Positions 42,634-51,596 of a stretch of DNA of 64,000 bases are shown one piece after another. Both the position numbers and the translations under genes were made by a program. Every line of letters begins with the position of its first letter. Positions within the stretch are counted from its first letter, which is position 1. The notes below the pieces were generated by a model. That model was given only the letters and a program-made list of their open reading frames with translations, did no database searches and had not been told where the DNA came from. Location: assembly GCF_902705885.1 (NCBI RefSeq), contig NZ_CACSIP010000076.1:102305-166304 (forward strand), written 5' to 3'. The DNA comes from Mycolicibacterium austroafricanum. GTDB lineage: Bacteria > Actinomycetota > Actinomycetes > Mycobacteriales > Mycobacteriaceae.

Positions 42634-43577
42634 ACCTGTTCCCACGTCGGCGCCGCGCCGTGCCGGTCGGACGCTTCGACGCGGCCGCCGATCGGTGGCG
42701 TGATGTGGGTGACGGCGGATCCGCGAAGCGCGATCAGCTGACGGTGGCGACGTTCAACATCTGGTTCAACGACCTTCACCGCGAGCAGCGCTACCACGCG
42801 ATCGCGGCACTGCTGTCGCGAGAACTCCCTGACATCATGGTTTTTCAGGAAGTGAACCGCACCGCGCTCGAGGTGTTCCTCGCGCAGCCCTGGATCCGGG
42901 AGCACTACTGCCGCGCCGCGGTTGCCGGTGACGGCAACTACGGCATGCTGGTGCTGTCCCGGCTCCCGATTCGCCGGAGCACCTACACGCGGTTGCCCAC
43001 GCAGCTGTCGCGCGGCTACCTGACAGCGGAACTCACCATCAACGGCATCGACCAGAAGATCGTGTCCGTCCATCTCGAAAGCGGGAAGAAGGCCCGGCAG
43101 TTGCGGGCTCGTCAGCTGTCCCGCCTGTTCCGCGCGTTGGGTGACGACGCAAACGTCGTGCTGCTCGGCGACTTCAACCTGCGAGACGACGAGAACCACG
43201 TACTCGATCCGCAGTACCAGGACGTGTGGCCGAGCCTGCGGCCGGGCGAACCCGGATTCACCGAGGACACCTCGATCAATCACATGCGCTACGACATGAA
43301 GAACAAGCACCGCCACGTCAGGTTCGACCGGGTGCTGGTCAAGGGCCCGGCATGGAAGGCCGACGACATCGTGCTGCTCGGTCGGGAACCGATCGCGCCG
43401 TCACTGCCGAGAATTTTTCCGTCGGACCACTTCGGCGTGCTGTGCCGCCTGACCGCTCAGCCGGTCGTGCCCCGGAATCGGGCGCGCAAACCGACCGTCA
43501 CGGTCGCTGCGCGCGCCGCACTCGCACGGTGGCGGCGACCACCACCAGTGCCGCGGCGCCCGCCGTCACCGAGATGA
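42630..43577 (+). CDS. Endonuclease/exonuclease/phosphatase-family protein
   Basis: 315 residues. EEP fold motifs: VATFNIWFND, VFQEVNRTA (metal Glu), NYGMLVLSRLPI, VVLLGDFNLRDDE, and FPSDHFGVLCRL (catalytic Asp-His). The spacing resembles TDP2-like phosphodiesterases, so a DNA 5'-end-processing or other phosphodiesterase role is possible; this is a family-level guess. The last ~40 residues form a basic Arg/Pro tail that overlaps the 3' end of the convergent TspO-like gene by 80 bases. Confidence 0.8.
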   Translation: MNLFPRRRRAVPVGRFDAAADRWRDVGDGGSAKRDQLTVATFNIWFNDLHREQRYHAIAALLSRELPDIMVFQEVNRTALEVFLAQPWIREHYCRAAVAGDGNYGMLVLSRLPIRRSTYTRLPTQLSRGYLTAELTINGIDQKIVSVHLESGKKARQLRARQLSRLFRALGDDANVVLLGDFNLRDDENHVLDPQYQDVWPSLRPGEPGFTEDTSINHMRYDMKNKHRHVRFDRVLVKGPAWKADDIVLLGREPIAPSLPRIFPSDHFGVLCRLTAQPVVPRNRARKPTVTVAARAALARWRRPPPVPRRPPSPR

Positions 43578-44280
43578 CGGGGCTGTCGCGCTGGGCGGCG
43601 CCGATCGTGATCGCGACCAGTGCCCACAGCGCGCCGGCGAGGTAGCCCCACGGAGCGCGCAGCAGGGTGGTCAGCATCACCGCGAACGCCGCGGCGGCGA
43701 CCAGGATCACCAACTGCCACCACATGCCGGTCGCCGACACGCCGGAACCGATCAGCGCCGCAGCCACATTGGCGAAGATCGCCGCGCCCAGCCAGCCCAG
43801 GTACAGGCCGAAGCCCAGCGTAGTCAGGGTGGCCAGCCAGGACGGGCAGGTCAGGTCGTCGCGGCGGCGGACCAGCAGCAACAGGATGTGGATCAGGGCG
43901 CCGACCATCACCGCCGCGACCACCACGCTGGCCCACAGCCAGCCCTGGGCCGCCACCGCCAGCCACCCGCTGTAGCCCACGAACACCAGGCAGGCGTCGA
44001 TCAACAGGCTGGACTCCCACGGCGAGCCAAGGCCGAAACGCAGCACCGCCAGCGCGATGACCGCGCTCAGCAGCGTGATGACCCCCCACACGCTGAACGC
44101 GTAACCCGCGGGGGTGATCAGCGCCTGGTTCGTGGCGCCGGTCTGCAGGAAATTGCCCGCCAGGGCGGTGACCACCAGCGGAGCGGCCAACTGGGTCAGA
44201 GCCAGCGCGGCCGTGATCCACCGCAATGGCCGCACCGACGGCGAGTTCGTCGTGGGTGCGGTGCCGCTGGTTACACGCAA
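43498..44280 (-). CDS. Tryptophan-rich sensory (TspO/MBR-like) membrane protein
   Basis: 260 residues. About seven hydrophobic helices and a Trp-rich pattern (FSVWGVITLL, GYSGWLAVAAQGWLWASV, LGWLGAAIFANVAAAL, TGMWWQLVILV, RAPWGYLAGALWALVAI). The likely start is a TTG at 44280 with GAGGAG six bases before it, since no ATG/GTG lies in place. These proteins bind porphyrin-like ligands in TspO members; the longer type here is uncharacterised. Confidence 0.75.
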   Translation of the reverse strand: MRVTSGTAPTTNSPSVRPLRWITAALALTQLAAPLVVTALAGNFLQTGATNQALITPAGYAFSVWGVITLLSAVIALAVLRFGLGSPWESSLLIDACLVFVGYSGWLAVAAQGWLWASVVVAAVMVGALIHILLLLVRRRDDLTCPSWLATLTTLGFGLYLGWLGAAIFANVAAALIGSGVSATGMWWQLVILVAAAAFAVMLTTLLRAPWGYLAGALWALVAITIGAAQRDSPVISVTAGAAALVVVAATVRVRRAQRP

Positions 44281-44349
44281 GAGCTTCTCCTCGATCAGAT
44301 GCTGGTACTCCGTATTCGGAGCCCGGGTCTGATCAGATGGCCACCCCGC

Positions 44350-44412
44350 CGCCGGAACGGTATTCCAGCAGCCCCCGAGTCGACTTTTTTCTGCTGGAAT
44401 ACCGTTCCGGCG
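44350..44412. repeat. 63-base palindrome, family 2, copy B
   Basis: Arms of at least 22 bases (outer CGCCGGAACGGTATTCCAGC) are identical to copy A, around a different loop containing TTTTTT. Length again 63. It lies between glgP (stop at 44430) and the TspO-like gene, both on the minus strand. Confidence 0.95.
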
Positions 44413-44429
44413 GGAAGGGGGGAGGAGCG

Positions 44430-46952
44430 CTAGAGGGTGACCGACATCGGGCCCACGCCCCAGATCTCGTCGCAGTACTCCCGGATCGCGCGGTCGCTGG
44501 AGAACATGCCGCTGCGTGCGGTGTTGCGGATCGACATCCGGGACCACATGTCGCGGTCCTGCCAGACCCGCGAGACCTCGTCCTGACAGTCGACATAGGA
44601 CCGGTAGTCGGCCAGCGTCAGGAACGAATCGTGGTGGACGAGGTTGTCGACGATCGGGCGCAGCACCTCGGTGTCGCCGTGGGTGAACTCGCCGCGGTTG
44701 ACCAGTTCCAGCACCGCCGCCAACTCCGGGTCGCTCTCGACGTAGCTCAGCGGGTGATAGCCCTCGGCCTTGACTCTCTCGACCTCGCCCTCGGTCAACC
44801 CGAACAGGAAGAAGTTCTCCGCGCCCGCCTCCTGGCGGATCTCGACGTTGGCGCCGTCGAGCGTCCCGATCGTCAGCGCGCCGTTGATCATGAACTTCAT
44901 GTTCCCGGTGCCCGACGCCTCCTTGCCCGCGGTGGAGATCTGCTCCGAGAGGTTGGCCGCCGGGTAGACCAAATGGGCGTTCTTGACGTTGAAGTTCGGC
45001 AGGAACACCACCCTGAGGAAGCGGTTGACGTCCGGATCGGTGTTGACCGTCTCGCCGACGGCGTTGATCATCTTGATGATGCGCTTGGCCATGAAGTAGC
45101 CGGGCGCGGCCTTGCCCCCGAAGATGAACACCCGCGGCGGGATCGCCGACCCGGGGTTCTGTTTGAGGCGGTGGTACAGCGTGATGATGTGCAGCACCAT
45201 CAGATGCTGGCGCTTGTACTCGTGGATCCGCTTGACCTGCACATCGAACATCCAGCTGGGGTCGAGTTCGATGCCCGTCGTCGAGTGTACGTACTCCGCC
45301 AGCCGGGACTTGTTGGCGCGCTTGACCTCTCGCCACCGCTGCCGGAACGCCGGATCGTCGACGAAGGACTCCAGCCCCTTGAGTCGCTGCAGGTTCGTCA
45401 GCCACCCCGGGCCGATCGTGTCGTCGAGCAGCCGGCGCAGACCGGGGTTGGACAGCGCCAGGAACCGCCTCGGCGTGACCCCGTTGGTGACGTTGCCGAA
45501 CTTCTCCGGCCACATCTCGTAGAAGTCCTTCAGCACGCTGGCTTTGAGCAGTTCGGAATGCAGCGCCGCCACCCCGTTGATCGCGTGGCTGCCGACGGTG
45601 GCCAGGTGTGCCATCCGCACGCACTTGCCGCCGTCCTCACCGATCAGCGACATCCGCCCCACCCGGTCCTCGTCGCCGGGGAACCGCGCGCGCACCTCGT
45701 CGAGGAAGCGCTCGTTGATCTCGTAGATCAGCTCGAGATGACGCGGCAGCGCCTCGCCGAACATGGCCAACGGCCAGGTCTCCAACGCCTCGGGCAGCAG
45801 CGTGTGGTTGGTGTAGCCGAATGTGCGCACCGTCAGGTCCCACGCCGTGTCCCAGGACAGCTGGTACTCGTCGATCAGCAGCCGCATCAACTCGGCCACC
45901 GCGATCGACGGATGGGTGTCGTTGAGCTGGATCGCCCACTTGTCCGGCAGCGCCGAGAGCGGCAGATGCGCCCGCTTGAGGTGGATGTTGAGGATGTCCT
46001 GCAGCGAGCACGTCACGAAGAAGTACTGCTGCAGCAACCGCAGCCGCTTGCCTGCCTCCGGCTCGTCATTGGGGTAGAGCACCTTGGACACCGTCTCGGA
46101 GACGACCTCCTCGTCGACGGCCTTGTAGAAGTCGCCGGTGTTGAACGCGTCCAGCGCGAACGACTCCACCGCGCGTGCGCTCCACAGCGTCAGCGTGTTG
46201 CAGGTGTTGACGCCGTAGCCCTGCACCGGGGTGTCGTAGGAGACGCCTTTGAGCACCCGCTGCGGCACCCAGCGCGCCCGGAACTTGCCGGTGACGTCCT
46301 CGTAGGTCTCGGTGTGGCCGCCCCAGTTCACGAAGTAGGTGGCGTCCGGCTTGTCGATCTCCCACGGGTTGCCGTGCACCAGCCAGTTGTCGGTCTTCTC
46401 GACCTGCCAGCCGTCGGCGATCTCCTGAGAGAAGATGCCGAACTCGTAGCGAATGCCGTAACCGATCGACGGCCGCTCCAGCGTGGCCATCGAGTCCAGG
46501 TAGCAGGCGGCCAGCCGGCCGAGGCCGCCGTTGCCCAGCCCGGGCTCGCCTTCGCAGTCCAGGATCACGTCCAGGTCCTGTCCCAACTCCGCGAGCGCCT
46601 CGCGCGCCGCGTCCTCGATGCCGAGGTTGAGCAGGTTGTTCCCCAGCTGCGGGCCCATCAGGAACTCCGCCGACAGGTAACACGTGACCTTCGCCGACAG
46701 ATCCAGCCAGTCCTGCGTGGTGGCCATCCAGCGCTTCTGCATGCGGTCGCGGACGGCCAGTGACAGCGCCCGGTAGTAGTGCTCGGGTGTCAGCACCTGT
46801 GGCGGGCGGGCGATCGAGTACAACAGATGGTCGGACACCGCGTGCCGCAACGCGTCCGCGGTCATCCCGGTGCGGGTCTGGCCCGTCGGGCCGATCTGCG
46901 TGCCGTTGACCTCCGTGGATTCGTCGGCGGCGGGGTTCACGAGGTCGGTCAC
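44430..46952 (-). CDS. glgP: Glycogen/alpha-glucan phosphorylase
   Basis: 840 residues from a GTG at 46952 with AGGAG five bases upstream; longer frames to 47099 lack support. GT35 family: EPGLGNGGLGRLAACYLDS near the start, NDTHPSIAVAELMR in the middle, and the PLP-binding motif EASGTGNMKFMINGALTIGT with its lysine. It removes glucose-1-phosphate from alpha-1,4-glucans in the cytoplasm. It stands alone, divergent from the GGDEF gene, with family 2 palindrome B after its 3' end. Confidence 0.95.
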   Translation of the reverse strand: MTDLVNPAADESTEVNGTQIGPTGQTRTGMTADALRHAVSDHLLYSIARPPQVLTPEHYYRALSLAVRDRMQKRWMATTQDWLDLSAKVTCYLSAEFLMGPQLGNNLLNLGIEDAAREALAELGQDLDVILDCEGEPGLGNGGLGRLAACYLDSMATLERPSIGYGIRYEFGIFSQEIADGWQVEKTDNWLVHGNPWEIDKPDATYFVNWGGHTETYEDVTGKFRARWVPQRVLKGVSYDTPVQGYGVNTCNTLTLWSARAVESFALDAFNTGDFYKAVDEEVVSETVSKVLYPNDEPEAGKRLRLLQQYFFVTCSLQDILNIHLKRAHLPLSALPDKWAIQLNDTHPSIAVAELMRLLIDEYQLSWDTAWDLTVRTFGYTNHTLLPEALETWPLAMFGEALPRHLELIYEINERFLDEVRARFPGDEDRVGRMSLIGEDGGKCVRMAHLATVGSHAINGVAALHSELLKASVLKDFYEMWPEKFGNVTNGVTPRRFLALSNPGLRRLLDDTIGPGWLTNLQRLKGLESFVDDPAFRQRWREVKRANKSRLAEYVHSTTGIELDPSWMFDVQVKRIHEYKRQHLMVLHIITLYHRLKQNPGSAIPPRVFIFGGKAAPGYFMAKRIIKMINAVGETVNTDPDVNRFLRVVFLPNFNVKNAHLVYPAANLSEQISTAGKEASGTGNMKFMINGALTIGTLDGANVEIRQEAGAENFFLFGLTEGEVERVKAEGYHPLSYVESDPELAAVLELVNRGEFTHGDTEVLRPIVDNLVHHDSFLTLADYRSYVDCQDEVSRVWQDRDMWSRMSIRNTARSGMFSSDRAIREYCDEIWGVGPMSVTL

Positions 46953-47115
46953 GGGGTCTCCTGTGGTCTGGCCGAAGTGGCGCGGCCGAGCCATTGTGTC
47001 GGTCACGTATTTCCTGAAGGCGTCCAGGGTGTGAACTCCGCGCAAGCTCGGGACAATCAGGACCGGGCTGGCGAAACCGTTGCCGAGACGAATCACCACG
47101 CGGTTGACTAGACAG

Positions 47116-49059
47116 ATGTCGACGGGCGCACCATCTGCGCTGTCCGGCGCGGCCGGTCGGTGGGATGGTCTGCGAGCCCGGTTGGCCGCCGCCGATCTGC
47201 TGCCGCCGGTGTGGCATCTGCTGGGGTGGACGGCGGGCGTGGCCGCGGCGTCCTACCTGGTGCGCTGGCTGGCGCTGGTCGACGGCCGCACCTTCACCGT
47301 GGTGTGGCTGGCCGCTGCGCCGCAGCTGGTGGCGCTGCTCACCGCCCGCCGCCGGCACTGGCCGGTCTACCTGGTGTCGTTCGCGGTGTTCCAGTACGGG
47401 CCCGCCTGGCTGGTGCTCGGGCAGCGGCCGGAGCTGGCCGCACTGTCCACGATCACCGCGGTCGTGTTCGCGGCGTGGGTGCTGCAGCCGGACCAGGACT
47501 GGGTGTGGGGACGCAATGATTCGCTACGCAGTTGGCGCCGGTTCGTCGTCTACGGCGTGGTGGTCGCGCCGGCACTGGCCGGTGTGATCGGCGCGGCCAG
47601 CGTGGTGGTGCACGGGCAGGGTCCCACCGACGTGCGGTCGCTGGCCACCGTCGCACTGATCTGGTACCTCGCCGAGGCGGTCGGCATCGCGTTCCTGACG
47701 CCGGTGATGTTGCGCTGGCGATGCTCCTGGCGTCGGCAGTCCTGGCGGCAGCGCGCGACGACGGCCGGCTTCTCGGTGCTGATGGTCGTGCTGTGCCTGG
47801 TCGCGGCCGCCGAGTCGAACTTCGTGCTGCTGTTCCTCACCGGGGTGCCCGCGCTGCTGGTCCTCATCGACGCGGGCATCGCGGCGGCCTTCTGGCAGAT
47901 GACCGTCGGTGCGGTGATCATCCTGGGTTCCACCTTCGCCGGATACGGACCGTTCGTCGAGGACGCGGCCAACCCCACCCAGGCGATGATCTATGCGCAG
48001 GTGTTCCTGCTCGCCGGTTACGCCATGGTGGTGACCATCGCCGCGGCGCTGGAGGACAGGAACCGGCTGACGGCGCTCGACCACGCCAGCCACCAGATCT
48101 ACGGCCTGGTGGCCGAGCTGACCGGTGATCTCGTGCTCGTCCTGGACTCGTCGGGCAACGTCCTGCACCATGCCTCCGGTGGCCAGCCCAACATCGAACC
48201 GCGTACCGAACGCGTCGCACAGGCGGACTGGCTGCGCCACATCCACGCCGACGACCGGCATCGGATCACCGAGCAATTGACCTCGGGCCGGTCCGGGGCG
48301 TCGCCGCCGTTTCGGGTACGTGGTTACGACGGATCGTGGTCCTGGTTCGTCGCGCACAGCCGGCAGGCGTCCAAGGGGTTCTTCGCGGTCATCCTGCGCG
48401 ACGTCACCCTGGAACGCGAAGTGCAGGAGTCGCTCACCGACATGGCCAACACCGACGCACTCACCGGGTTGGCGAACCGGCGCGGGCTGTCCCACCGGGC
48501 GCACGAGATCTGGCTGCGCGCACAGGAGCTGGGGCAACCGTTGACGGCGTTGTTCGTCGACGTCGACCATTTCAAGGGTTTCAACGACCATTTCGGGCAT
48601 CAGGCCGGCGACGAATGCCTGCAGGAGGTCGCCGACGTGCTGGCGCACCTGGCCGAACCGGAGACCTGTGTGGCGGCCCGTTACGGGGGTGAGGAGTTCG
48701 CGATCGTGCTGGCCGGGTGCGAGGACCCGCAGGCCTTCGCAGCCGGCCTGTCCTCGGCGATCCGCGCGCTCGGGATCCCGCACCCCGACTCGTCATCCGG
48801 CGTCGTCACGATCAGCATCGGTGTGTGCACGGGGGATCCCCGCGATGAGCTCCGCTACCGCGGTGTGGACCCGGACGCCGCGGTCACCGAGCTGCTCGAC
48901 CTCGCCGACCAGGCGCTCTACACGGCCAAAGCCGAAGGCCGAAACCGCATCTCGGTGGCCCGCAGGGACGTGGCGCTAGTCGGCGAGCAGGTTCACCAGC
49001 CCGGTGAACACCCGCGGGAGGCGGTCGGCGGCGGGCACGATCAGCGGGCGCAGCGGTGA
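47116..49059 (+). CDS. MASE1-PAS-GGDEF diguanylate cyclase
   Basis: 647 residues. The first ~310 hold eight to nine membrane helices of the MASE1 sensory domain. A PAS-like region (about 330-430: LVLVLDSSGNVLHHASGG ... RVRGYDGSWSWFVAHSRQ) and a GGDEF domain (about 440-610) follow, with YGGEEF at 523-528, the active-site loop, in line with a functional cyclase. The RxxD inhibitory site is not obvious. Makes the second messenger c-di-GMP. The C-terminal tail overlaps the end of the convergent flavoprotein gene by 84 bases. ATG 47116 chosen over 47080. Confidence 0.88.
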   Translation: MSTGAPSALSGAAGRWDGLRARLAAADLLPPVWHLLGWTAGVAAASYLVRWLALVDGRTFTVVWLAAAPQLVALLTARRRHWPVYLVSFAVFQYGPAWLVLGQRPELAALSTITAVVFAAWVLQPDQDWVWGRNDSLRSWRRFVVYGVVVAPALAGVIGAASVVVHGQGPTDVRSLATVALIWYLAEAVGIAFLTPVMLRWRCSWRRQSWRQRATTAGFSVLMVVLCLVAAAESNFVLLFLTGVPALLVLIDAGIAAAFWQMTVGAVIILGSTFAGYGPFVEDAANPTQAMIYAQVFLLAGYAMVVTIAAALEDRNRLTALDHASHQIYGLVAELTGDLVLVLDSSGNVLHHASGGQPNIEPRTERVAQADWLRHIHADDRHRITEQLTSGRSGASPPFRVRGYDGSWSWFVAHSRQASKGFFAVILRDVTLEREVQESLTDMANTDALTGLANRRGLSHRAHEIWLRAQELGQPLTALFVDVDHFKGFNDHFGHQAGDECLQEVADVLAHLAEPETCVAARYGGEEFAIVLAGCEDPQAFAAGLSSAIRALGIPHPDSSSGVVTISIGVCTGDPRDELRYRGVDPDAAVTELLDLADQALYTAKAEGRNRISVARRDVALVGEQVHQPGEHPREAVGGGHDQRAQR

Positions 49060-50010
49060 CGTGCTCGCGTGCAGCATCCCCGCTGTCATGAGCCGGTAGC
49101 GGCGGGTGGTGCGGCGCCACCGCCGCTCGTAGTCACCGGGACGGTCGGCGACGACGCTGTCCACCAGCAGCCGCGACGCCGCGAACGCCAGCCCGAGGCC
49201 TTCGCCGGTGAGTGCGTCGACGTAGCCTGCCGCATCGCCGACCAGCAGCACCCGCCCCGCGACCCGGCTGCGCACCTTCTGCCGCAGCGGGCCGGCGGCC
49301 ATGTCGGGCTGGTGCGGGTGCCCGGCGACGCGGTCGCGCAGCGCGGGGAACGCGGCCAGATGCTGCTCGAAGCGTCCCTGCTCGGAGGTGAGTATCGCGA
49401 TGCCGACGCAGTCGTCGGCGACCGGTGTCACGTAGGCCTCCCCGGCGCCTGGCGTAGCGGACCAGTACACCTCGACGCAGTCGCTCCACGGCGGCACCGC
49501 GACGTGCCGTCGCAGACCCCAGCGCCGGGTGCCTCCCGCATCCGCGTGCAGACCGAGCGCGGCCCGGATCGGGGAGTGCAGCCCGTCGGCCGCCGCGAGG
49601 TAGCGGGCGCGGATCCCAGCCCGGCCGGCACTGACCGACACCGAGTCCGCGTCCTGGGTGATCGCACCGATCTTGTCGTGAACCAGCGATACCCCCGCCG
49701 CCGCCGTCTGCTGCAGCAGCGCCGCGTGCAGCGACGTGCGCCGCACGCCGAGTCCGGACCCGGAGCCGAACTGTGCTGTGACACAACGGTCGCCCTGCAG
49801 ATAACGCACCCCGCGGAACGGTCTGCCCACCGGCTCGACGCCGAGCAGGTGGAGCTGGCGCACCGCGTGCGGCATCAGGCCTTCACCGCACGCCTTGTCG
49901 ATCGGCCCGGTGCGCTTCTCGACGACGACGACCTCGAGCCCCGCGCGGGCGGCGTGGATGGCGGTGGCCAGGCCGGCAGGCCCACCGCCGGCCACCACCA
50001 GGTCGATCAT
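48976..50010 (-). CDS. FAD-dependent oxidoreductase/monooxygenase (SrsC-like position)
   Basis: 344 residues from ATG 50010. Rossmann motif VVAGGGPAGLATAIHAARAG at the start, ACGEGLMPHAVRQL, the AADGLHSPIR segment and GDAAGYVDALTGEGLGLAFAASRLLVD at the FAD C-terminal motif. This is the PHBH/geranylgeranyl-reductase-like group. In the third place after a type III PKS and a methyltransferase it matches the flavoprotein hydroxylase of the Streptomyces srs phenolic-lipid operon, so ring oxidation is the most likely role (inference). Start overlaps the methyltransferase stop (ATGA). Confidence 0.8.
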   Translation of the reverse strand: MIDLVVAGGGPAGLATAIHAARAGLEVVVVEKRTGPIDKACGEGLMPHAVRQLHLLGVEPVGRPFRGVRYLQGDRCVTAQFGSGSGLGVRRTSLHAALLQQTAAAGVSLVHDKIGAITQDADSVSVSAGRAGIRARYLAAADGLHSPIRAALGLHADAGGTRRWGLRRHVAVPPWSDCVEVYWSATPGAGEAYVTPVADDCVGIAILTSEQGRFEQHLAAFPALRDRVAGHPHQPDMAAGPLRQKVRSRVAGRVLLVGDAAGYVDALTGEGLGLAFAASRLLVDSVVADRPGDYERRWRRTTRRYRLMTAGMLHASTSPLRPLIVPAADRLPRVFTGLVNLLAD

Positions 50011-50510
50011 GACAGCGACTCGAGCGCGGTGTTCTCGACCGAGATCCTGACCCGCAGCAGCGCGGCATTGAGCACGGTGAACACCAGCGCGGTGATCCAG
50101 GCGCTGTGCACCAGCGGCAGTGCGATGCCCTCGACGACGACCGCGACGTAGTTGGGGTGCGAGACGAACCGGTACGGGCCGCCGGTGACCCGTACCGCGT
50201 CGGGAACGACGACGACGCGGGTGTTCCACTGCCGTCCCAGCGTGGTGATGCACCACCAGCGCAGTGCCTGCGCGGCGACCACGACGGCCAGCATCGGCCA
50301 CCCCAGCGCCGGGATGAACTCGCGGTGGGCGGCCTCGAACAGACAGCCGGCGAGAAGCGCGGTGTGCAGCACGACCATCACCGGGTAGTGACGCGCGCCG
50401 AACTCGACACCGCCACGGGATCTGCTCCACTTCAGGTTCCGTTGGGACACCACAAGTTCAGCCACCCGCTCCAGGGCGACCGCAGCGATCAGCACGGTGT
50501 AGCCGAGCAT
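50007..50510 (-). CDS. ICMT-like membrane methyltransferase (SrsB-like position)
   Basis: 167 residues from the ATG at 50510, five codons after a possible TTG at 50522. Four to five membrane helices and the ICMT-like motifs VVPDAVRVTGGPYRFVSHPNYVAVVVEGIALPL, with the conserved R-x-x-x-H-P-x-Y SAM-pocket pattern. Likely O-methylates a lipidic phenol made by the neighbouring PKS (inference from gene context and from srsB). Between PKS and FAD gene in a fully coupled set. Confidence 0.8.
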   Translation of the reverse strand: MLGYTVLIAAVALERVAELVVSQRNLKWSRSRGGVEFGARHYPVMVVLHTALLAGCLFEAAHREFIPALGWPMLAVVVAAQALRWWCITTLGRQWNTRVVVVPDAVRVTGGPYRFVSHPNYVAVVVEGIALPLVHSAWITALVFTVLNAALLRVRISVENTALESLS

Positions 50511-50512
50511 GG

Positions 50513-51592
50513 TCAGCGCCAACGCAGCAGCACGAGTTCGGAGCAGAACCCCGGGCCCATCGCCATCAGCAGCCCCGGCTCACCGGCGGTCGGCTTCTTG
50601 GCGCGAGTGTCGCGCAGCACATGCAGGACCGACGACGACGACAGGTTGCCCACCTCGGCCAGCGACCGCCAGGTCAGCTCGAGGGCATCGCTGTCGAGGC
50701 CGAGCGTCTCGGTGATCGCCTCGATCACCTTCGGGCCACCCGGATGGGACACCCACGCGTCGATGTCGGCGACGGTGAGGCCGTGATCGTCGAGGAAGCC
50801 GGTCATGTCGTCGGCGAGGTAGCGCTCGACGAGTTCGGGCAGGTTCGGCGAGAGGATGAGCTGGAACCCGTTGCGGCCCACCTTCCATCCCATGGTGTCC
50901 AGCGAGTCGGGGTACATCCTGCTGCGGGAGTCGAGCACCTCGGGGCCGGCGGCGTCGATCGCGGCGGCGCGGTTTTCCCCGGCGGCGACCACCGCCGCCG
51001 CTCCGTCGCCGAACAGCGCGCTGCCCACCAAGCTGGCCATCGTCGGCTCAGCGGCCGGGTAGGTCAGCGAACACAGTTCCACCGACACCAGCGCGGCGAC
51101 GTGATCGGGGGCGCCGCGCAGATAGTCGTGCATGCGCGCGATACCTGCCGCGCCGGCCACGCAGCCCAGGCCGAACAGCGGCACCCGTCGCACGTCGGGG
51201 CGCAGCCCCAACCGGCCGGCGATCCGCGCGTCCAGTGACGGCACCGCGACACCGGTGACGGTGGTCGTCATGATCAGGTCCAGATCGCCTGGCCGCAGGC
51301 GGGCTTCGTCGAGCGCCGCCGTCAGCGCCTCGCACGCCAGGTCCACCGCATGGTCGAGGTAGAGGTTGTTGGCCTCGCCGAAATCGCTCAGGCTCGGGTA
51401 ACGCTCCAGCGGAAGCACGAAGTGGCGGCCGTTGACCTTGGCGTTCTGATGGAGCGCACGCACGACGTCGCCGAGGTCGGCGAAGGCCGGGGCGCGGAGG
51501 AACGCCTCGGTGATCTCGTGCTGGGGGTAGCGGTGGGGCGGCAGTGCCCCCTGCACACCTGCGATGACGCTGATGGGATTCGTGTGGGTCAC
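50513..51592 (-). CDS. Type III polyketide synthase
   Basis: 359 residues, GTG start. Thiolase fold with the full chalcone-synthase triad: Cys in RRVPLFGLGCVAGAAG, His in AWVSHPGGPKV and Asn in AEVGNLSSSSVL. The terminal GPGFCSELVLLRW fits alkyl-resorcinol or alkylpyrone-forming bacterial enzymes, which extend fatty acyl starters with malonyl-CoA. The order PKS-methyltransferase-flavoprotein matches Streptomyces srsABC. The gene lies four bases after the MMPL stop. Confidence 0.9.
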   Translation of the reverse strand: MTHTNPISVIAGVQGALPPHRYPQHEITEAFLRAPAFADLGDVVRALHQNAKVNGRHFVLPLERYPSLSDFGEANNLYLDHAVDLACEALTAALDEARLRPGDLDLIMTTTVTGVAVPSLDARIAGRLGLRPDVRRVPLFGLGCVAGAAGIARMHDYLRGAPDHVAALVSVELCSLTYPAAEPTMASLVGSALFGDGAAAVVAAGENRAAAIDAAGPEVLDSRSRMYPDSLDTMGWKVGRNGFQLILSPNLPELVERYLADDMTGFLDDHGLTVADIDAWVSHPGGPKVIEAITETLGLDSDALELTWRSLAEVGNLSSSSVLHVLRDTRAKKPTAGEPGLLMAMGPGFCSELVLLRWR

Positions 51593-51596
51593 GTGA

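Noticed and set aside
44226..46763. 845-residue plus-strand frame opposite glgP
   Set aside because: It mirrors a clear glycogen phosphorylase; the open frame results from GC-rich third positions and its protein is Arg/His/Pro-biased with no domain.
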